From: UBA1268 sp965662195
Lineage (GTDB): Bacteria; Planctomycetota; Planctomycetia; Pirellulales; UBA1268
DNA: 41,625 bases
Direction: 5' to 3'
Assembly (NCBI GenBank): GCA_965662195.1
Contig: CBFIHA010000028.1
Coordinates: forward strand, 1 to 41,625
Positions 41,106 to 41,625 of this stretch are shown here, piece by piece. The translations under genes were made by a program, and so were the position numbers. A model generated the notes under the pieces. That model ran no database searches and had not been told where the DNA came from. It was given only the letters and a program-made list of their open reading frames with translations. Each line of letters starts with the position of its first letter. Position 1 is the stretch's first letter.

Positions 41106-41625
41106 ATGATGCGACACGCCCCCGTTTCAACCGCCAAAAACGCCCCTAAGACCATCCGCCCTCGGCGTCGTCGGCTCCCCCGCCGAACAGCCGCTCGGCT
41201 GCGGTTGCTCGGCCGGCGTGCGAAAGCCTGGAAGCGACAGGCACGACGGGCGGCGACGCTCGCCCTCGTCGGCGTGATGGCTACACAAGCTCCGCTAACA
41301 GCGTATGCCCAGTTTGGCCAGGCACCGATGGGTCAGTCGAGTGGACTAGCCAATCGAGCAGTGGCCAGACTTGGCAACACTTGGCAGAACCTACAAAACG
41401 GCCCCGGTTACCTCTATTACGGTATTAACCCAGCCGACCGTGGCCTTGGCTACATCGGCTCCTACATGACTCTCGGAGGTTTCATACCCTTCGCGGAGGA
41501 CGATCTTGGTGGAATCTGGAATGCCGACATTCGGAGTCACCTTTCTGTTTATGGCGGGTTTTTCTCCAATGTCGGAGCAGTCCGCAAGCAACTCCTTGGA
41601 AACGGCTCCTTGCTGGGGTTCGGTG
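41106..41625 (+). CDS. N-terminal part of a large secreted, probably outer-membrane, protein (cut by window end)
   Basis: An open frame from ATG 41106 (or 41109) to the window edge, 173 codons so far, preceded by CGGAG. The first 50 residues form a long, very basic leader (RRRRLPRRTAARLRLLGRR) followed by a hydrophobic stretch, ATLALVGVMATQAPLTAYAQ, that looks like an extended signal peptide. After it come YLYYGINPADRGLGYIGSY, GGFIPFAEDDLGGIWNADI and SHLSVYGGFFSNVGAVRKQL, aromatic- and Gly-rich beta-type sequence that I recall from the N-terminal barrel of large planctomycete surface proteins. Codon use is less GC-biased than in the genes upstream. The family assignment is from memory; the remainder lies outside. 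Confidence 0.7.
   Translation, partial: MMRHAPVSTAKNAPKTIRPRRRRLPRRTAARLRLLGRRAKAWKRQARRAATLALVGVMATQAPLTAYAQFGQAPMGQSSGLANRAVARLGNTWQNLQNGPGYLYYGINPADRGLGYIGSYMTLGGFIPFAEDDLGGIWNADIRSHLSVYGGFFSNVGAVRKQLLGNGSLLGFG

Noticed and set aside
41391..41591. 66-codon minus-strand open frame at the window end
   Set aside because: It lies opposite a longer frame that has a signal peptide and recognisable surface-protein sequence.

Overview
The window is GC-rich, densely coded DNA that looks like a planctomycete chromosome, probably of the Pirellulales type. The support is a pilin-like DUF1559 protein followed by a small carboxypeptidase-regulatory-like protein, a DUF1598-like secreted protein, a lipoprotein with a C-terminal domain I associate with this group, many secreted proteins of unknown role, an FtsX/LolD-type ABC exporter, a Hanks-type kinase with one membrane segment, and methanofuran-type C1 genes. 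No phage, transposase, integrase or CRISPR array is visible. The taxonomic call is an inference from protein content.

Layout. 1-232 is a tandem duplicated hairpin repeat. 232-13864 is one long plus-strand series: a short SecA-like ATPase, a secreted TolC-like protein, a tRNA-dihydrouridine synthase, then an iron-sulfur block (SufR-like regulator, NuoB, SufC, SufB, SufD, and a Rieske-SufT fusion), ending in three tightly coupled genes for methanofuran-type cofactor synthesis (mfnD-, mfnF- and mfnE-like). 13865-18023 holds two convergent gaps that carry related structured repeats. They flank a divergent pair, a secreted DUF1598-like protein and a sigma-54-type activator with an FHA domain. 18024-20825 (minus strand) is pyrB-pyrC-NYN nuclease. 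21047-27206 is envelope and export: a lipoprotein, a TolC-family channel, and an ABC ATPase with its FtsX-type permease.

27452-31365 reads as a stress, ribosome-hibernation and RNA-repair island: an HPF-cold-shock fusion, an alpha/beta hydrolase and a phosphoribosyltransferase on the plus strand, facing RtcB RNA ligase and archease on the minus strand. 31480-33184 is the DUF1559 pair. It abuts a tRNA-Glu(CUC) gene on the minus strand, followed by a Ser/Thr kinase, cyclophilin, a trypsin-like protease, a 58-residue small protein, a threonine ammonia-lyase with an ACT domain, and a HAD phosphatase. A WspA-like chemoreceptor follows, and the window ends inside a gene for a large secreted, probably outer-membrane, protein.

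The most notable points are: (i) modular intergenic hairpin repeats whose loops are conserved while the stems vary, or whose stems are preserved by a compensatory base change; (ii) the methanofuran-type triad directly downstream of the SUF genes; (iii) the Rieske-SufT fusion and a lone nuoB inside the SUF cluster; (iv) the HPF/PRTase/hydrolase/RtcB/archease island; (v) a SecA that stops soon after its motor domains.
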